From: Streptomyces lydicus | GTDB taxonomy: Bacteria > Actinomycetota > Actinomycetes > Streptomycetales > Streptomycetaceae | DNA length: 64,000 bases | Assembly: GCF_001729485.1 (NCBI RefSeq) | Contig: NZ_CP017157.1 | Coordinates: 2,232,001-2,296,000 of the forward strand | Direction of reading: 5' to 3' | Program-made: the position numbers and the translations under genes | Notes under the pieces: model-generated | Seen by the model: the letters and a program-made list of their open reading frames with translations, nothing else | Databases searched by the model: none | Told to the model about the DNA's origin: nothing | Part shown: in pieces, positions 39,425 through 46,509 of the stretch | Layout: every line of letters starts with the position of its first letter | How positions within the stretch are numbered: position 1 is the first letter of the stretch

Positions 39425-40243
39425 TCAGTGCGGCCACTGCGGCGGGTCGGTGCAGAAGGCGCCGCCGAGGTGGGCGTGCGCGGGATCGGCGGGGTCCAGT
39501 GCGCCCTGGGCCGCGAGGAGTTCCGCGGCGTACGGCTCGGAGTCGTCCTGCGGCTCGTAGCCCAGGGCGCGGGCGGAGGACAGGTCCCACCACAGGCGGG
39601 TGTTGGCGGAGGAGCCGTAGACGACGGTGTGCCCGACTCCGGGGGCGGTGAGCGCGGCGTGCAGCAGGCGGGCGCAGTCGGCCGGGCTCAGCCAGATCGA
39701 CAGCATGCGCACCGAGGTCGGCACCGGGAAGCAGGAGCCGATGCGGACGGAGACGGTTTCGATGCCGTGCACGTCCCAGTAGAGCGACGCGAGGTCCTCG
39801 CCGAAGCCCTTGGAGAGGCCGTAGTAGGTGTCGGGGCGGCGGGGCGTGTCGACCGGGATGGCGGCGGAGCCGTCCGGGGGGCGCGGGGTGAAGCCGACGG
39901 CGTGGTTGGAGGAGGCGAACACGACCCGGCGGACGCCCGCCTCGCGCGCCGCCTCGTACACCTGGTAGGTGCCCTCGATGTTGGCGCGCAGGATCTTCTC
40001 GAACGGTGCCTCCAGCGAGATGCCGGCGAGGTGGACGATGGCGTCGACCCCGCGCACGGCCGCGCGCAGTGCCTCCTTGTCGGCCAACTCGGCGGTGACG
40101 GCGTCCGGTTCGCCGTCCGTGGTCTCGACGGGGCGCTGGTCGAAGAGGCGCAAGCGGTAGCCGTGGGGCGGCAGCAGTTCGCGCATCAGGGTGCCGAGGC
40201 CGCCGGCGGCGCCGGTGAGCAGGACGGTGCGGGGTGCGGTCAT
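39425..40243 (-). CDS. udh: Uronate dehydrogenase (NAD-dependent epimerase/dehydratase family)
   Basis: A 272-residue extended short-chain dehydrogenase. It has LLTGAAGGLGTLMRELL (NAD-binding), VHLAGISLEAPFEKILRANIEGTYQVYEAA, the active-site FASSNHAVGF and YYGLSKGFGEDLA (Tyr and Lys of YxxxK). This layout matches Agrobacterium-type Udh, which oxidises glucuronate or galacturonate to aldaro-lactones. ATG at 40243 follows GGAGGA. It is divergent from ketodeoxyglucarate dehydratase, which supports an oxidative hexuronate route. Confidence 0.88.
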   Translation of the reverse strand: MTAPRTVLLTGAAGGLGTLMRELLPPHGYRLRLFDQRPVETTDGEPDAVTAELADKEALRAAVRGVDAIVHLAGISLEAPFEKILRANIEGTYQVYEAAREAGVRRVVFASSNHAVGFTPRPPDGSAAIPVDTPRRPDTYYGLSKGFGEDLASLYWDVHGIETVSVRIGSCFPVPTSVRMLSIWLSPADCARLLHAALTAPGVGHTVVYGSSANTRLWWDLSSARALGYEPQDDSEPYAAELLAAQGALDPADPAHAHLGGAFCTDPPQWPH

Positions 40244-40508
40244 GGCGGGTACTCCTCCGGCTGAACTGCGGGCTTGTCGATCTGAACGAGGCACGGGCGG
40301 TACGGATGTCCGCGGTGGTTCACGGTCCGGGCCGAAGACGACGCGGGGGCGAAACGGCGGGGAGGCGGCTGGGGGGGCGAAGCCAGCCGAAAGGCTGTAT
40401 CCGCGAACGGCATTCAGGTGGATGGACAACGTAGGAAGCCGCATCGTCGCCGGTCAAGACGGTTGACGGATCCGGAAAATCCGCTTGTGACACGGCAGTT
40501 GTGCGCTC

Positions 40509-40538
40509 TTGACCGGTACCGGAACGCTGCTTTAGCGT
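40509..40538 (+). promoter_or_regulatory. Probable promoter of the kdgD operon
   Basis: TTGACC (40509-40514), 18 bp, then TAGCGT (40533-40538). The transcription start would be near 40545, placing the GTTCAG element directly at the start site. Confidence 0.6.
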
Positions 40539-40544
40539 AACGTC

Positions 40545-40560
40545 GTTCAGAAATATGGAC
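40545..40560. promoter_or_regulatory. Candidate IclR-type operator (kdgD promoter)
   Basis: GTTCAGAAATATGGAC shares its GTTCAG start and overall GTTC-N8-GAC form with GTTCAGCATATCGAAC found before the aldehyde dehydrogenase gene (10 of 16 identical). Both lie in promoters of genes flanking the IclR regulator. Confidence 0.35.
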
Positions 40561-40599
40561 GCAGATCAGAAACGTGCACGAGTATGTCAGGGAGAGCCC

Positions 40600-41577
40600 G
40601 TGACCGCACAGCCTCCCCCAGCTGACGCTGGGAGGTCCCCCCAACTCGCCGACCGTCTCGACGGACTGCTGTTCTTCCCCGTGACCGCGTACGCACCCGA
40701 CGGCGCCCTGAACCTCACCGCGTTCCGCGCCCATGTGCGCGCCGGCATCGACGCGGGCGCGGCCGCGGTCTTCGCCTGCTGCGGCACCGGGGAGTTCCAC
40801 GCGCTCACCCCCGAGGAGTTCGCCGCCTGCGTCACCGCCGCGGTGGCGGAGGCCGACGGCCGCGTCCCGGTCGTCGCCGGCACCGGCTACGGCACCGCGC
40901 TCGCCGCCCGGTTCGCCCGTCTCGCCCAGGACGCCGGCGCCGACGGGCTGCTCGCCATGCCGCCGTACCTCGTCACCGCGGGCCAGGAAGGACTCCTGCG
41001 GCACTACACCGCCCTCGCCGCCGCCACCGCCCTCCCCGTCATCGTCTACCAGCGCGACAACGCCGTCTTCACCCCGGCCACCGTCGCCGCCCTGGCCAGG
41101 ACCCCCGGCATCATCGGTCTCAAGGACGGCCTGGGCGACCTCGACCTGCTGCAGCGCATCATCAGCACCGTCCGCACCGACGCCCCGGACGAGGACTTCC
41201 TCTACTTCAACGGTCTGCCCACCGCCGAACTCACCGGCCCCGCCTACCGGGGACTCGGCGTCCGCCGGTACTCCTCCGCCGTCTTCGCCTTCGCCCCCGA
41301 CATCGCCGTCGCCTTCCACCGGGCGCTGACCACCGGCGACGACGACACCGTCACCCGGCTGCTGGACGGCTTCTACCGGCCGCTGGTCGAACTGCGCAAC
41401 CAGGGCCGCGGCTACGCGGTCTCGCTGGTCAAGGCGGGCGTACGGCTGCGCGGGCCGGACGTCGGCGAGGTCCGGCCGCCGCTGAGCGAACCGGCCCCCG
41501 CGCACGTCGAGGAGCTGGCCGCGCTGATCGACCACGGCCTGGCCCTGCTGCCGGAGGCGCCCGGGGCCGGTGCCTGA
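40600..41577 (+). CDS. kdgD: 5-dehydro-4-deoxyglucarate dehydratase
   Basis: A 325-residue DapA-superfamily lyase that decarboxylates and dehydrates ketodeoxyglucarate to alpha-ketoglutarate semialdehyde. Motifs are LLFFPVTAYAPDGALN, CCGTGEFHALTPEEF, the Tyr in VIVYQRDNAVF and the Schiff-base Lys in IIGLKDGLGDLDLL. GTG at 40600 is chosen because GGAGAG precedes it; codons upstream to 40555 lack a ribosome site. Residues 4-15 are encoded by a dispersed C-rich repeat. The next gene starts on the stop codon. Confidence 0.92.
   Translation: MTAQPPPADAGRSPQLADRLDGLLFFPVTAYAPDGALNLTAFRAHVRAGIDAGAAAVFACCGTGEFHALTPEEFAACVTAAVAEADGRVPVVAGTGYGTALAARFARLAQDAGADGLLAMPPYLVTAGQEGLLRHYTALAAATALPVIVYQRDNAVFTPATVAALARTPGIIGLKDGLGDLDLLQRIISTVRTDAPDEDFLYFNGLPTAELTGPAYRGLGVRRYSSAVFAFAPDIAVAFHRALTTGDDDTVTRLLDGFYRPLVELRNQGRGYAVSLVKAGVRLRGPDVGEVRPPLSEPAPAHVEELAALIDHGLALLPEAPGAGA
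40612..40644. repeat. Dispersed C-rich palindromic repeat inside the kdgD 5' coding region
   Basis: The stretch holds CCCAGC-TGAC-GCTGGG (40617-40632) between C-rich flanks, in the style of the short mobile-like repeats of Streptomyces and related in form to 5132-5170. It encodes QPPPADAGRSPQ in frame near the protein N-terminus. Confidence 0.5.
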
Positions 41578-42776
41578 TGCGCGCCGCCGCCTTCCTCTAT
41601 CCCTGGGACGTGATCGGCGACCCGTACGCCCCCGGACGCCTCGCCGCCCTCGGCGTCCAGCAGGCCACCCTGGCCTCCGCCTATCACTCCACCCGCGCCC
41701 TCACCCCGCGCCACCCCCGCCACCGCATCGTCACCGCCCGGCACGCCGCCGTGCTCTACCCGCCGTACCCCGCCCGCTGGGCCCGCCGCACCCTGCGCCC
41801 GTACGGCCAGGACTGGGTGGCGGGCCCGGACCCGTTCGGCGCGGCCACCCGGGCGCTGACCGACGCCGGCCTGGAGGTGCACTCCTGGGTCGTCCTCGCC
41901 CACAACTCCCGCCTGGGCGCCGACCACCCTTCCGCCGTCGTCCACAACGCCTACGGCGACCCCTACCCCTGGGCCCCGTGCATCGCCCGGCCCGAGGTGC
42001 GCGCCTACCTCGTCACCCTCGCCGCCGAGGCGGCCGTACGGCCCGGCGCCCGGGGCACCGAGCTGGAGTCCTGCGGCTGGTACGGGCTGGCCCACCTGCA
42101 CGCCCACGACAAGACCGCCGGGGTGCCGCTCCCCGGCGCCGCGCAGTACCTGATGTCGGTGTGCTTCTGCCCGGTCTGCGCCGAGGGCTACGGTGAACTC
42201 GGCGTGCCCGCAAGGGAGTTGAGGGAAGCGGTGGTACGGGCCATGGCACCGCTGTGGGCGGGCGGCCCGGTCCCGGCCGGGGGCGGCGGCCGGGCGGGCG
42301 AGTGGGCCGCCGTGGAGGCGCTGCTCGGCGCGGAGCCGGCGGGGGTGCTGCGCACCTGGCGGGACCGGGCCGCGCGCACGCTGCAGCGCGCCGCGGTACG
42401 CGCCGTACGGGACGCCGCGCCGGACGGCTTCCGGGTGCTGCTGCACGCCGATCCCGCCGCGCACCGCTGCGGCGCCAACGCCGGGGTGGACCCGGCGGAC
42501 GTCCTCGCGCACGCCGACGGGGTGGTGCTGCCGTGCACCGGCGACGCCGACGCCCGCGCCGACGTCCTCGCCCCGTTCGCCGACCGCCCGGTCGCCGCCA
42601 CGGTCGCCGCCAACCTCACCGTGGTCTCCGGCATGGGCGGCAGCCCCCGCACCCTCGCCGCGGACGCCACGCACGCCGCCGCACTGGGCGCCAACGCCCT
42701 GCGGCTCTACCACGCCGGGCTGGCGAGCGACGCCGATCTGGCCGCGGTACGGGAGGCGTTGGGCACGCTCGCTTGA
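41577..42776 (+). CDS. Uncharacterised protein coupled to kdgD
   Basis: A 399-residue Ala-rich protein whose ATG shares one base with the kdgD stop (TGATG), so it is translationally coupled. It begins AAFLYPWDVIGDP, has LEVHSWVVLAHNSRLG, CGWYGLAHLHAHDKT and a CFCPVCAEGYGELG motif near residue 200, then ANAGVDPADVLAHADG. The layout suggests a TIM-barrel hydrolase, since some glycoside hydrolase-like families have a similar C-x-C-x2-C segment after the barrel, but this is only a resemblance. Its fixed link to kdgD implies a role in uronate or oligouronide use. Confidence 0.75.
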   Translation: MRAAAFLYPWDVIGDPYAPGRLAALGVQQATLASAYHSTRALTPRHPRHRIVTARHAAVLYPPYPARWARRTLRPYGQDWVAGPDPFGAATRALTDAGLEVHSWVVLAHNSRLGADHPSAVVHNAYGDPYPWAPCIARPEVRAYLVTLAAEAAVRPGARGTELESCGWYGLAHLHAHDKTAGVPLPGAAQYLMSVCFCPVCAEGYGELGVPARELREAVVRAMAPLWAGGPVPAGGGGRAGEWAAVEALLGAEPAGVLRTWRDRAARTLQRAAVRAVRDAAPDGFRVLLHADPAAHRCGANAGVDPADVLAHADGVVLPCTGDADARADVLAPFADRPVAATVAANLTVVSGMGGSPRTLAADATHAAALGANALRLYHAGLASDADLAAVREALGTLA

Positions 42777-42869
42777 GGGGCGGGCGGCGGACCCGGTATC
42801 TGCCGGAGGGGCGGGCGGCGGACCCGGTACCCGCCGGGCGGAACCCCTCCGGCGCTCCGGCAGAGCACT

Positions 42870-43052
42870 GGTCCCGCTTCCGGGACTGCTCCAGTCCTGC
42901 TTCCGGGGTCGCTCCGGTCCTGCTTCCGGGGTCGCTCCGGTCCCGCTTTTGGGACTGCTCCGGTCCCGCTTCCGGGGTCGCTCCGGTCCCGCTTTTGGGA
43001 CTGCTCCGGTCCCGCATCCGGGGCTGCTCCGGGACAGATCCGGGACCGCTCC
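42870..43052. repeat. 23-bp minisatellite, about eight tandem units
   Basis: Units begin GGTCCCGCTTCC and end GCTCC: 42870-42892, 42893-42915, 42916-42938, 42939-42961, 42962-42984, 42985-43007, 43008-43030, and a degenerate 22-bp unit 43031-43052. Two main types alternate in the middle, with cores TTCCGGGGTCG and TTTTGGGACTG. Neighbouring units can pair GGGAC with GTCCC across their junctions, so the array can form hairpins. Confidence 0.9.
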
Positions 43053-43190
43053 GGGACGCCCGCCGCGTCCCGGCCCTCCCCGCTGGGCAGGGCAACCACC
43101 GGGGGCCCATCGAACCCCTACGGGCCGCTCCCTACGGGCCGCCGCCTCCCAGCAGCCGCCGCCTCCCCCACAGGCCACTCCCACAGGCCG

Positions 43191-43242
43191 CCCCCCCCAC
43201 GGACCGCCCCCCACAGGCCGCTCCCCCCACACACTGCCCCCC
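43191..43242 (-). other. Potential G-quadruplex tract
   Basis: On the minus strand there are four G runs of 8, 6, 6 and 6 (43191-43198, 43207-43212, 43223-43228, 43237-43242) separated by 8-10 nt. It lies 10-61 bp beyond the response regulator stop, in the RNA-like strand of that transcript. Confidence 0.45.
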
Positions 43243-43251
43243 ACGAGGCCG

Positions 43252-43992
43252 TCACCCCGGCCGGACGAAGCCGCACTCGTACGCGGCGATGACCGCCTGC
43301 GTCCGGTCCCGCACCCCCAGCTTGGCCAGTACGCCCGCCACATGTGTCTTCACCGTGGCCGGTCCGACGCCCAGCCGCCCGGCGATCTCGGCGTTGGTCA
43401 GTCCGGCCGTCATCAGCCGCAGCACCGCCTGCTCCCGTTCCGACAGCCGGGCCCGCAGCCCCCGCACGGTGTCCCGCGCGGCGCGCTCCCCGGCGTGCCG
43501 GGCGGCCAGGCGGCGCACCGCCGCCGGGAACAGCAGCGAGTCGCTGCGCGCCACCAGCCGTACCGCCTGGACCAGGTCCTCCGCTCCGGACCGTTTGAGC
43601 AGGAAGCCGCTGGCCCCGACCCGCAGCGCGTCGTACACGTACGCGTCGTTCTCGAAGGTCGTCACGACGATGATGCGCGGCGGCCGGTCCGTGCCGGCGA
43701 GCACCTGCTCGGTCGCGCGGATCCCGTCGATCTCCGGCATCCGTACGTCCATCAGCACGACGTCCGGCCGCAGTTGACGGATCAGGGGCACCGCCTCGGC
43801 GCCGGTCGCCGCCTCACCGACGACCTCCATGTCGGCCTCGGCCCCCAGGATCGTGCGCAGTGCCGTGCGCACCATCCGCTCGTCGTCGGCGAGGAAGATC
43901 CGCAATGCCTGCGGGGACCGGGGGCCGGTGGACGGATCGTCCGTCCCGCCGCCGGGACGCGCACCGATGCCGTCGTCGTGCGTCGTGCTCAT
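43252..43992 (-). CDS. NarL/LuxR-type response regulator
   Basis: A 246-residue two-component regulator. The receiver domain has the acidic pair LADDERM, the phosphoacceptor Asp in VVLMDVRMPEIDG (about residue 82), the Thr in VVTTFEND and the Lys in FLLKRSG. The C-terminal LuxR HTH is LSEREQAVLRLMTAGLTNAEIAGRLGV...VKTHVAGVLAKLGVRDR. The first 28 residues are a disordered Gly/Asp-rich lead. Its ATG overlaps the stop of a 14-codon mini-ORF that follows the kinase gene. Confidence 0.95.
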   Translation of the reverse strand: MSTTHDDGIGARPGGGTDDPSTGPRSPQALRIFLADDERMVRTALRTILGAEADMEVVGEAATGAEAVPLIRQLRPDVVLMDVRMPEIDGIRATEQVLAGTDRPPRIIVVTTFENDAYVYDALRVGASGFLLKRSGAEDLVQAVRLVARSDSLLFPAAVRRLAARHAGERAARDTVRGLRARLSEREQAVLRLMTAGLTNAEIAGRLGVGPATVKTHVAGVLAKLGVRDRTQAVIAAYECGFVRPG

Positions 43993-44033
43993 GGTGTGCC
44001 CGCCCCCGTCGTGTGCTCGTCGCGGTCCCGCAT
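43989..44033 (-). CDS. 14-codon mini-ORF bridging kinase and response regulator
   Basis: The peptide would be MRDRDEHTTGAGTP. Its ATG overlaps the kinase stop (TGATG, 44035-44031) and its TGA overlaps the regulator start (ATGA, 43992-43989). Part of it, EHTTGA, repeats the kinase C-terminus because of a 21-bp duplication. The architecture is the same as at the ABC ATPase/permease junction (18450-18500). Confidence 0.5.
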   Translation of the reverse strand: MRDRDEHTTGAGTP

Positions 44034-44064
44034 CACGGTCCGTCCGCCCCCGTCGTGTGCTCGT
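44000..44064. repeat. 21-bp direct repeat, 44-bp offset, at kinase/regulator junction
   Basis: Identical 21-bp copies lie at 44000-44020 and 44044-44064. The right copy encodes the end of the kinase, and the left copy lies in the bridging mini-ORF. Confidence 0.85.
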
Positions 44065-45346
44065 TCTTCCCCGTCAGCGGCAGCCGGGCCGTCAGCCGCC
44101 ATACGCCGTCCCGGGCCGTGGCCGTCGCCTCGCCGCCCAGCAGCCGGGCGCGCTCGGCGACACCGCGCAGCCCCCGGCCGCCACCGGTACGCGCCGGCGC
44201 GGCCGGGTCCGGGCCGGTACCACCCGCCGCTACCGGGCCGTTGTCGCCCGCCGCGACCGGATTCTCCATCCGCAGCGTCAACTGGCCGCCGTGCACCCGC
44301 AGTCGCAGTCGTACCGGCACCGGTCCGGCGTGCCGTAGCGCATTGCTCAGGCCCTCCTGCACGATCCGGTACGCCTCCCGTGAGACCACCGGCGGCAGCC
44401 CGGCGCACCGTTCCTCGACCGTGGCCTCCACCGCCACTCCCGCCGCGCGGGTCCGGTCGAGCAGCGCGTCCAGCCCGTCCAGAGTGGGCGCGGGCGCCGA
44501 CGGGTCGGTGCCGTCCTCCTCGCGCAGCAGCCCCAGTACGGTGTCGAGTTCGGTGACCGCCGCACGGGTGGTCTCCTCGATGGCGGTGAGTGCCTGACGG
44601 GCGAACTCCGGGTCCTTGTCCAGTACCCGGCGGGCCGCGCTCGCCTGAAGGGTGACGGCGCTGAGCGCGTGCCCGACGGAGTCGTGCAGTTCGCGGGCCA
44701 GCCGGTTACGGGTCGCCAGATCGGCGGCCCGGCGCTCGGCCGCGGCCAGCCGGTCGGCGGGGGTGGGCCCCAGCAGCACCGGCGCGCAGCGGGCCAGCAG
44801 CACCCCGGACGCCCAGGCGGTGCTGGCGACCAGGGCCAGCAGCGCCAGCCCGGCGAGCGGGCCGAGCACACCGGGCAGGGCCTGCATCCAGGGCGGTACG
44901 GAGCGCTGCAGCGGGGGCGTGAACGGCAGCACCAGCAGCACCACCGCGGCCGGCGGAGCGGCCAGCGTCATCCCGCTGACGACCCCGCCGGCCAGCAGAT
45001 GCGCCACGAACCACAGCGCGGTGCGCCGACGGGCCGCCCAGGAGAGGGCGGGCCCGTCGGCCAGCCGCTCCGCCGGGAGGAAGCACAGCGTCCGTACGGC
45101 GGTCACCTCCAGGGGCCGCAACTGAGGGAGGAGGAGGGCGACCAGGGCGGCGAGCGGCAGTGCGCAGCCGAACGAGGTGAACTGCACGCCGGTAGTGAGC
45201 AGCGGATCGGCGCCGTCCGTCACCAGTCCCACGAAGACCGAGGCCAGCAGGTGGAACGGCATCAACAGCGCGCCGCCCAGGATGAGATGGATCCAGCGGG
45301 CGCCCAGCAGCCGGATCGGCCCCCGGGGCCGGCGCGCTATGCGCAC
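44033..45346 (-). CDS. Membrane histidine kinase (DesK/NarX-like HisKA_3 family)
   Basis: A 437-residue sensor kinase. The N-terminal half has about five or six hydrophobic segments without a large extracellular domain. The dimerisation/phosphotransfer motif is RLARELHDSVGHALSAVTLQASAARR (His in 44673-44700). The ATPase N-box region is IVQEGLSNALRHAG, and GGGRGLRGVAERARLLGG is the G-box. GTG at 45346 is chosen: it gives MRIARRPRGPIRLLG and overlaps the stop of a small upstream membrane gene. A longer open frame upstream has no kinase-like sequence. The signal is unknown. Confidence 0.9.
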   Translation of the reverse strand: MRIARRPRGPIRLLGARWIHLILGGALLMPFHLLASVFVGLVTDGADPLLTTGVQFTSFGCALPLAALVALLLPQLRPLEVTAVRTLCFLPAERLADGPALSWAARRRTALWFVAHLLAGGVVSGMTLAAPPAAVVLLVLPFTPPLQRSVPPWMQALPGVLGPLAGLALLALVASTAWASGVLLARCAPVLLGPTPADRLAAAERRAADLATRNRLARELHDSVGHALSAVTLQASAARRVLDKDPEFARQALTAIEETTRAAVTELDTVLGLLREEDGTDPSAPAPTLDGLDALLDRTRAAGVAVEATVEERCAGLPPVVSREAYRIVQEGLSNALRHAGPVPVRLRLRVHGGQLTLRMENPVAAGDNGPVAAGGTGPDPAAPARTGGGRGLRGVAERARLLGGEATATARDGVWRLTARLPLTGKNEHTTGADGP

Positions 45347-45486
45347 CGCGCGGCCCCGCGTTCGGCGAGGAAGTGGGCACCGGCCGCGGCCGCGAGCATC
45401 CCGATGATCATCTGCACAGCGTAGGTCAGGCTCAGTACGGCCACCGCGGCGGCGGGGCGCGGGACCCTGGCGGCGTGAGTGCTCAT
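45337..45486 (-). CDS. Small single-span membrane protein upstream of the kinase
   Basis: ATG at 45486 reads 49 codons to TAG at 45339-45337. After a short basic N-terminus (STHAARVPRP) there is one hydrophobic helix (AAAVAVLSLTYAVQMIIG and MLAAAAGAHFLA). The stop overlaps the kinase GTG start by 10 bp, so kinase translation is probably coupled to it. A weak GGAAG site lies upstream. It may be an accessory subunit or regulator of the sensor kinase, inferred from position only. Confidence 0.65.
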   Translation of the reverse strand: MSTHAARVPRPAAAVAVLSLTYAVQMIIGMLAAAAGAHFLAERGAARCA

Positions 45487-45580
45487 GCCGCCCAGGCTTC
45501 CGGCGGCGCGGTCCGGTCGCCTCGGCCGTGCCGACGATCCGCCTCCGCCGCACGGGGGAGGGGGCCGTCGGCCCCGTGCC

Positions 45581-46351
45581 TCAGAGCCGGCGGGTGGCGA
45601 GCGCCAGCCGGTCGCGGGCGTCGAAGAGGGTGTCCTTGATCATCTGCTCGTGGTCGGGGGTCAGCCGGGCCACCGGCACCGAGCAGCTGATCGCGTCCCG
45701 GGCCGGGGTGCGGTACGGGATCGCGACGCCGAAGCAGCGCAGGCCCAGGGTGTTCTCCTCGCGGTCGACCGCGTAGCCCTGCTCGCGCACCGCGTGCAGT
45801 TCCTCGATCAGCTGCTCGTGGTCGGTCAGGGTGTGCTCGGTCAACTGCGCGAGGGTCGGCGGCAGCATCGCCCGGACCTGGTCGTCGGTGTACGTCGCCA
45901 GCAGTGCCTTGCCCAGCGAGGTGGAGTGCGCGGGCAGCCGCCGGCCGACCCGGGTGAAGGGCCGCAGGTAGTGCTGCGACTGCCGGGTGGCGAGGTAGAC
46001 GACGTTGGTGCCGTCGAGGCGGGCGAGGTGGATGGTCTCGGTGGTGTCGTCGGAGAGCCGGTCCAGCGTGGGGCGGGCGGCGGCCACCACCTCGTCGCCG
46101 TCGATGTACGACGTGCCGACCAGCAGGGCCCGTACGCCGATGCCGTAGCGGGTGCCGGTGGCGTCCGTCTCGACCCAGCCCAGGTCGACGAGGGTGCGGA
46201 GCAGCATGTACAGACTGGACTTGGGGTAGCCGACGGCTTCCTGGACGGAGGCCAGCGAGTGCATGCCGGGCAGGCCCGCGAAGTACTCGAGCAACTCCAC
46301 GGTCCGCACGGCGGACTTGACCTGCGATCCACCGGTATCGCCAGCTGACAT
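45581..46351 (-). CDS. IclR-family transcriptional regulator
   Basis: A 256-residue regulator with an N-terminal winged HTH (SAVRTVELLEYFAGLPGMHSLASVQEAVGYPKSSLYMLLRTLVDLGW in positions 46178-46315) and a C-terminal IclR effector domain containing LPAHSTSLGKALLAT and GYAVDREENTLGLRCFGVAI. ATG at 46351 after an AAGGG site is preferred over upstream codons. It is divergent from the aldehyde dehydrogenase gene. IclR proteins commonly control aromatic or sugar-acid pathways, so it is the likely regulator of the uronate genes here. Confidence 0.92.
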   Translation of the reverse strand: MSAGDTGGSQVKSAVRTVELLEYFAGLPGMHSLASVQEAVGYPKSSLYMLLRTLVDLGWVETDATGTRYGIGVRALLVGTSYIDGDEVVAAARPTLDRLSDDTTETIHLARLDGTNVVYLATRQSQHYLRPFTRVGRRLPAHSTSLGKALLATYTDDQVRAMLPPTLAQLTEHTLTDHEQLIEELHAVREQGYAVDREENTLGLRCFGVAIPYRTPARDAISCSVPVARLTPDHEQMIKDTLFDARDRLALATRRL

Positions 46352-46398
46352 CGCCCTTGACCCCTCTGTTCGGACAGCCATAGAGTCCCAGTTGTTCA

Positions 46399-46411
46399 CC
46401 ATCCGGGATGG
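46399..46411. promoter_or_regulatory. Perfect 13-bp palindrome in the IclR/ALDH promoter region
   Basis: CCATCC-G-GGATGG lies in the 158-bp divergent region, immediately left of the GTTC...GAAC element. Either could be the regulator's site. Confidence 0.45.
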
Positions 46412-46412
46412 C

Positions 46413-46428
46413 GTTCAGCATATCGAAC
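46413..46428. promoter_or_regulatory. Candidate IclR operator before the aldehyde dehydrogenase gene
   Basis: GTTCAGCATATCGAAC is an inverted repeat (GTTC-N8-GAAC with a central ATA) and resembles the kdgD promoter element at 40545-40560. Confidence 0.4.
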
Positions 46429-46509
46429 GAGGTCCGGTGTGCTGCAAGGTCCGGACGGTCCCGGAACCCTCAGAACGACTCGCACGGCATCGCCCGGGAG
46501 GAATGCACG

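Larger units (their letters stand above)
40244..40599. other. Divergent udh/kdgD intergenic region
   Basis: These 356 bp contain no convincing gene. The left half is GC-rich leader sequence of udh. The right half has an inverted pair CGGAT...ATCCG near 40465-40482, a good HrdB-type promoter at 40509-40538, and an operator-like element at 40545-40560. Confidence 0.6.
42777..43251. other. Repeat-rich convergent intergenic region
   Basis: These 475 bp separate two convergent genes. They contain a short duplication of the segment around GCGGGCGGCGGACCCGGTA (42781-42837), a 23-bp minisatellite (42870-43052) and a C-rich tract (about 43130-43243). No credible coding sequence is seen despite open frames. 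Confidence 0.75.

Noticed and set aside
42870..43052. CRISPR array
   Set aside because: The 23-bp units are directly contiguous with no unique spacers, and no cas genes are present. It is a minisatellite.
42780..43253. Coding extension through the 42780-43250 repeats on either strand
   Set aside because: Open frames there consist of repeated Pro/Arg/Gly/Ser strings imposed by the repeats and lack ribosome sites.
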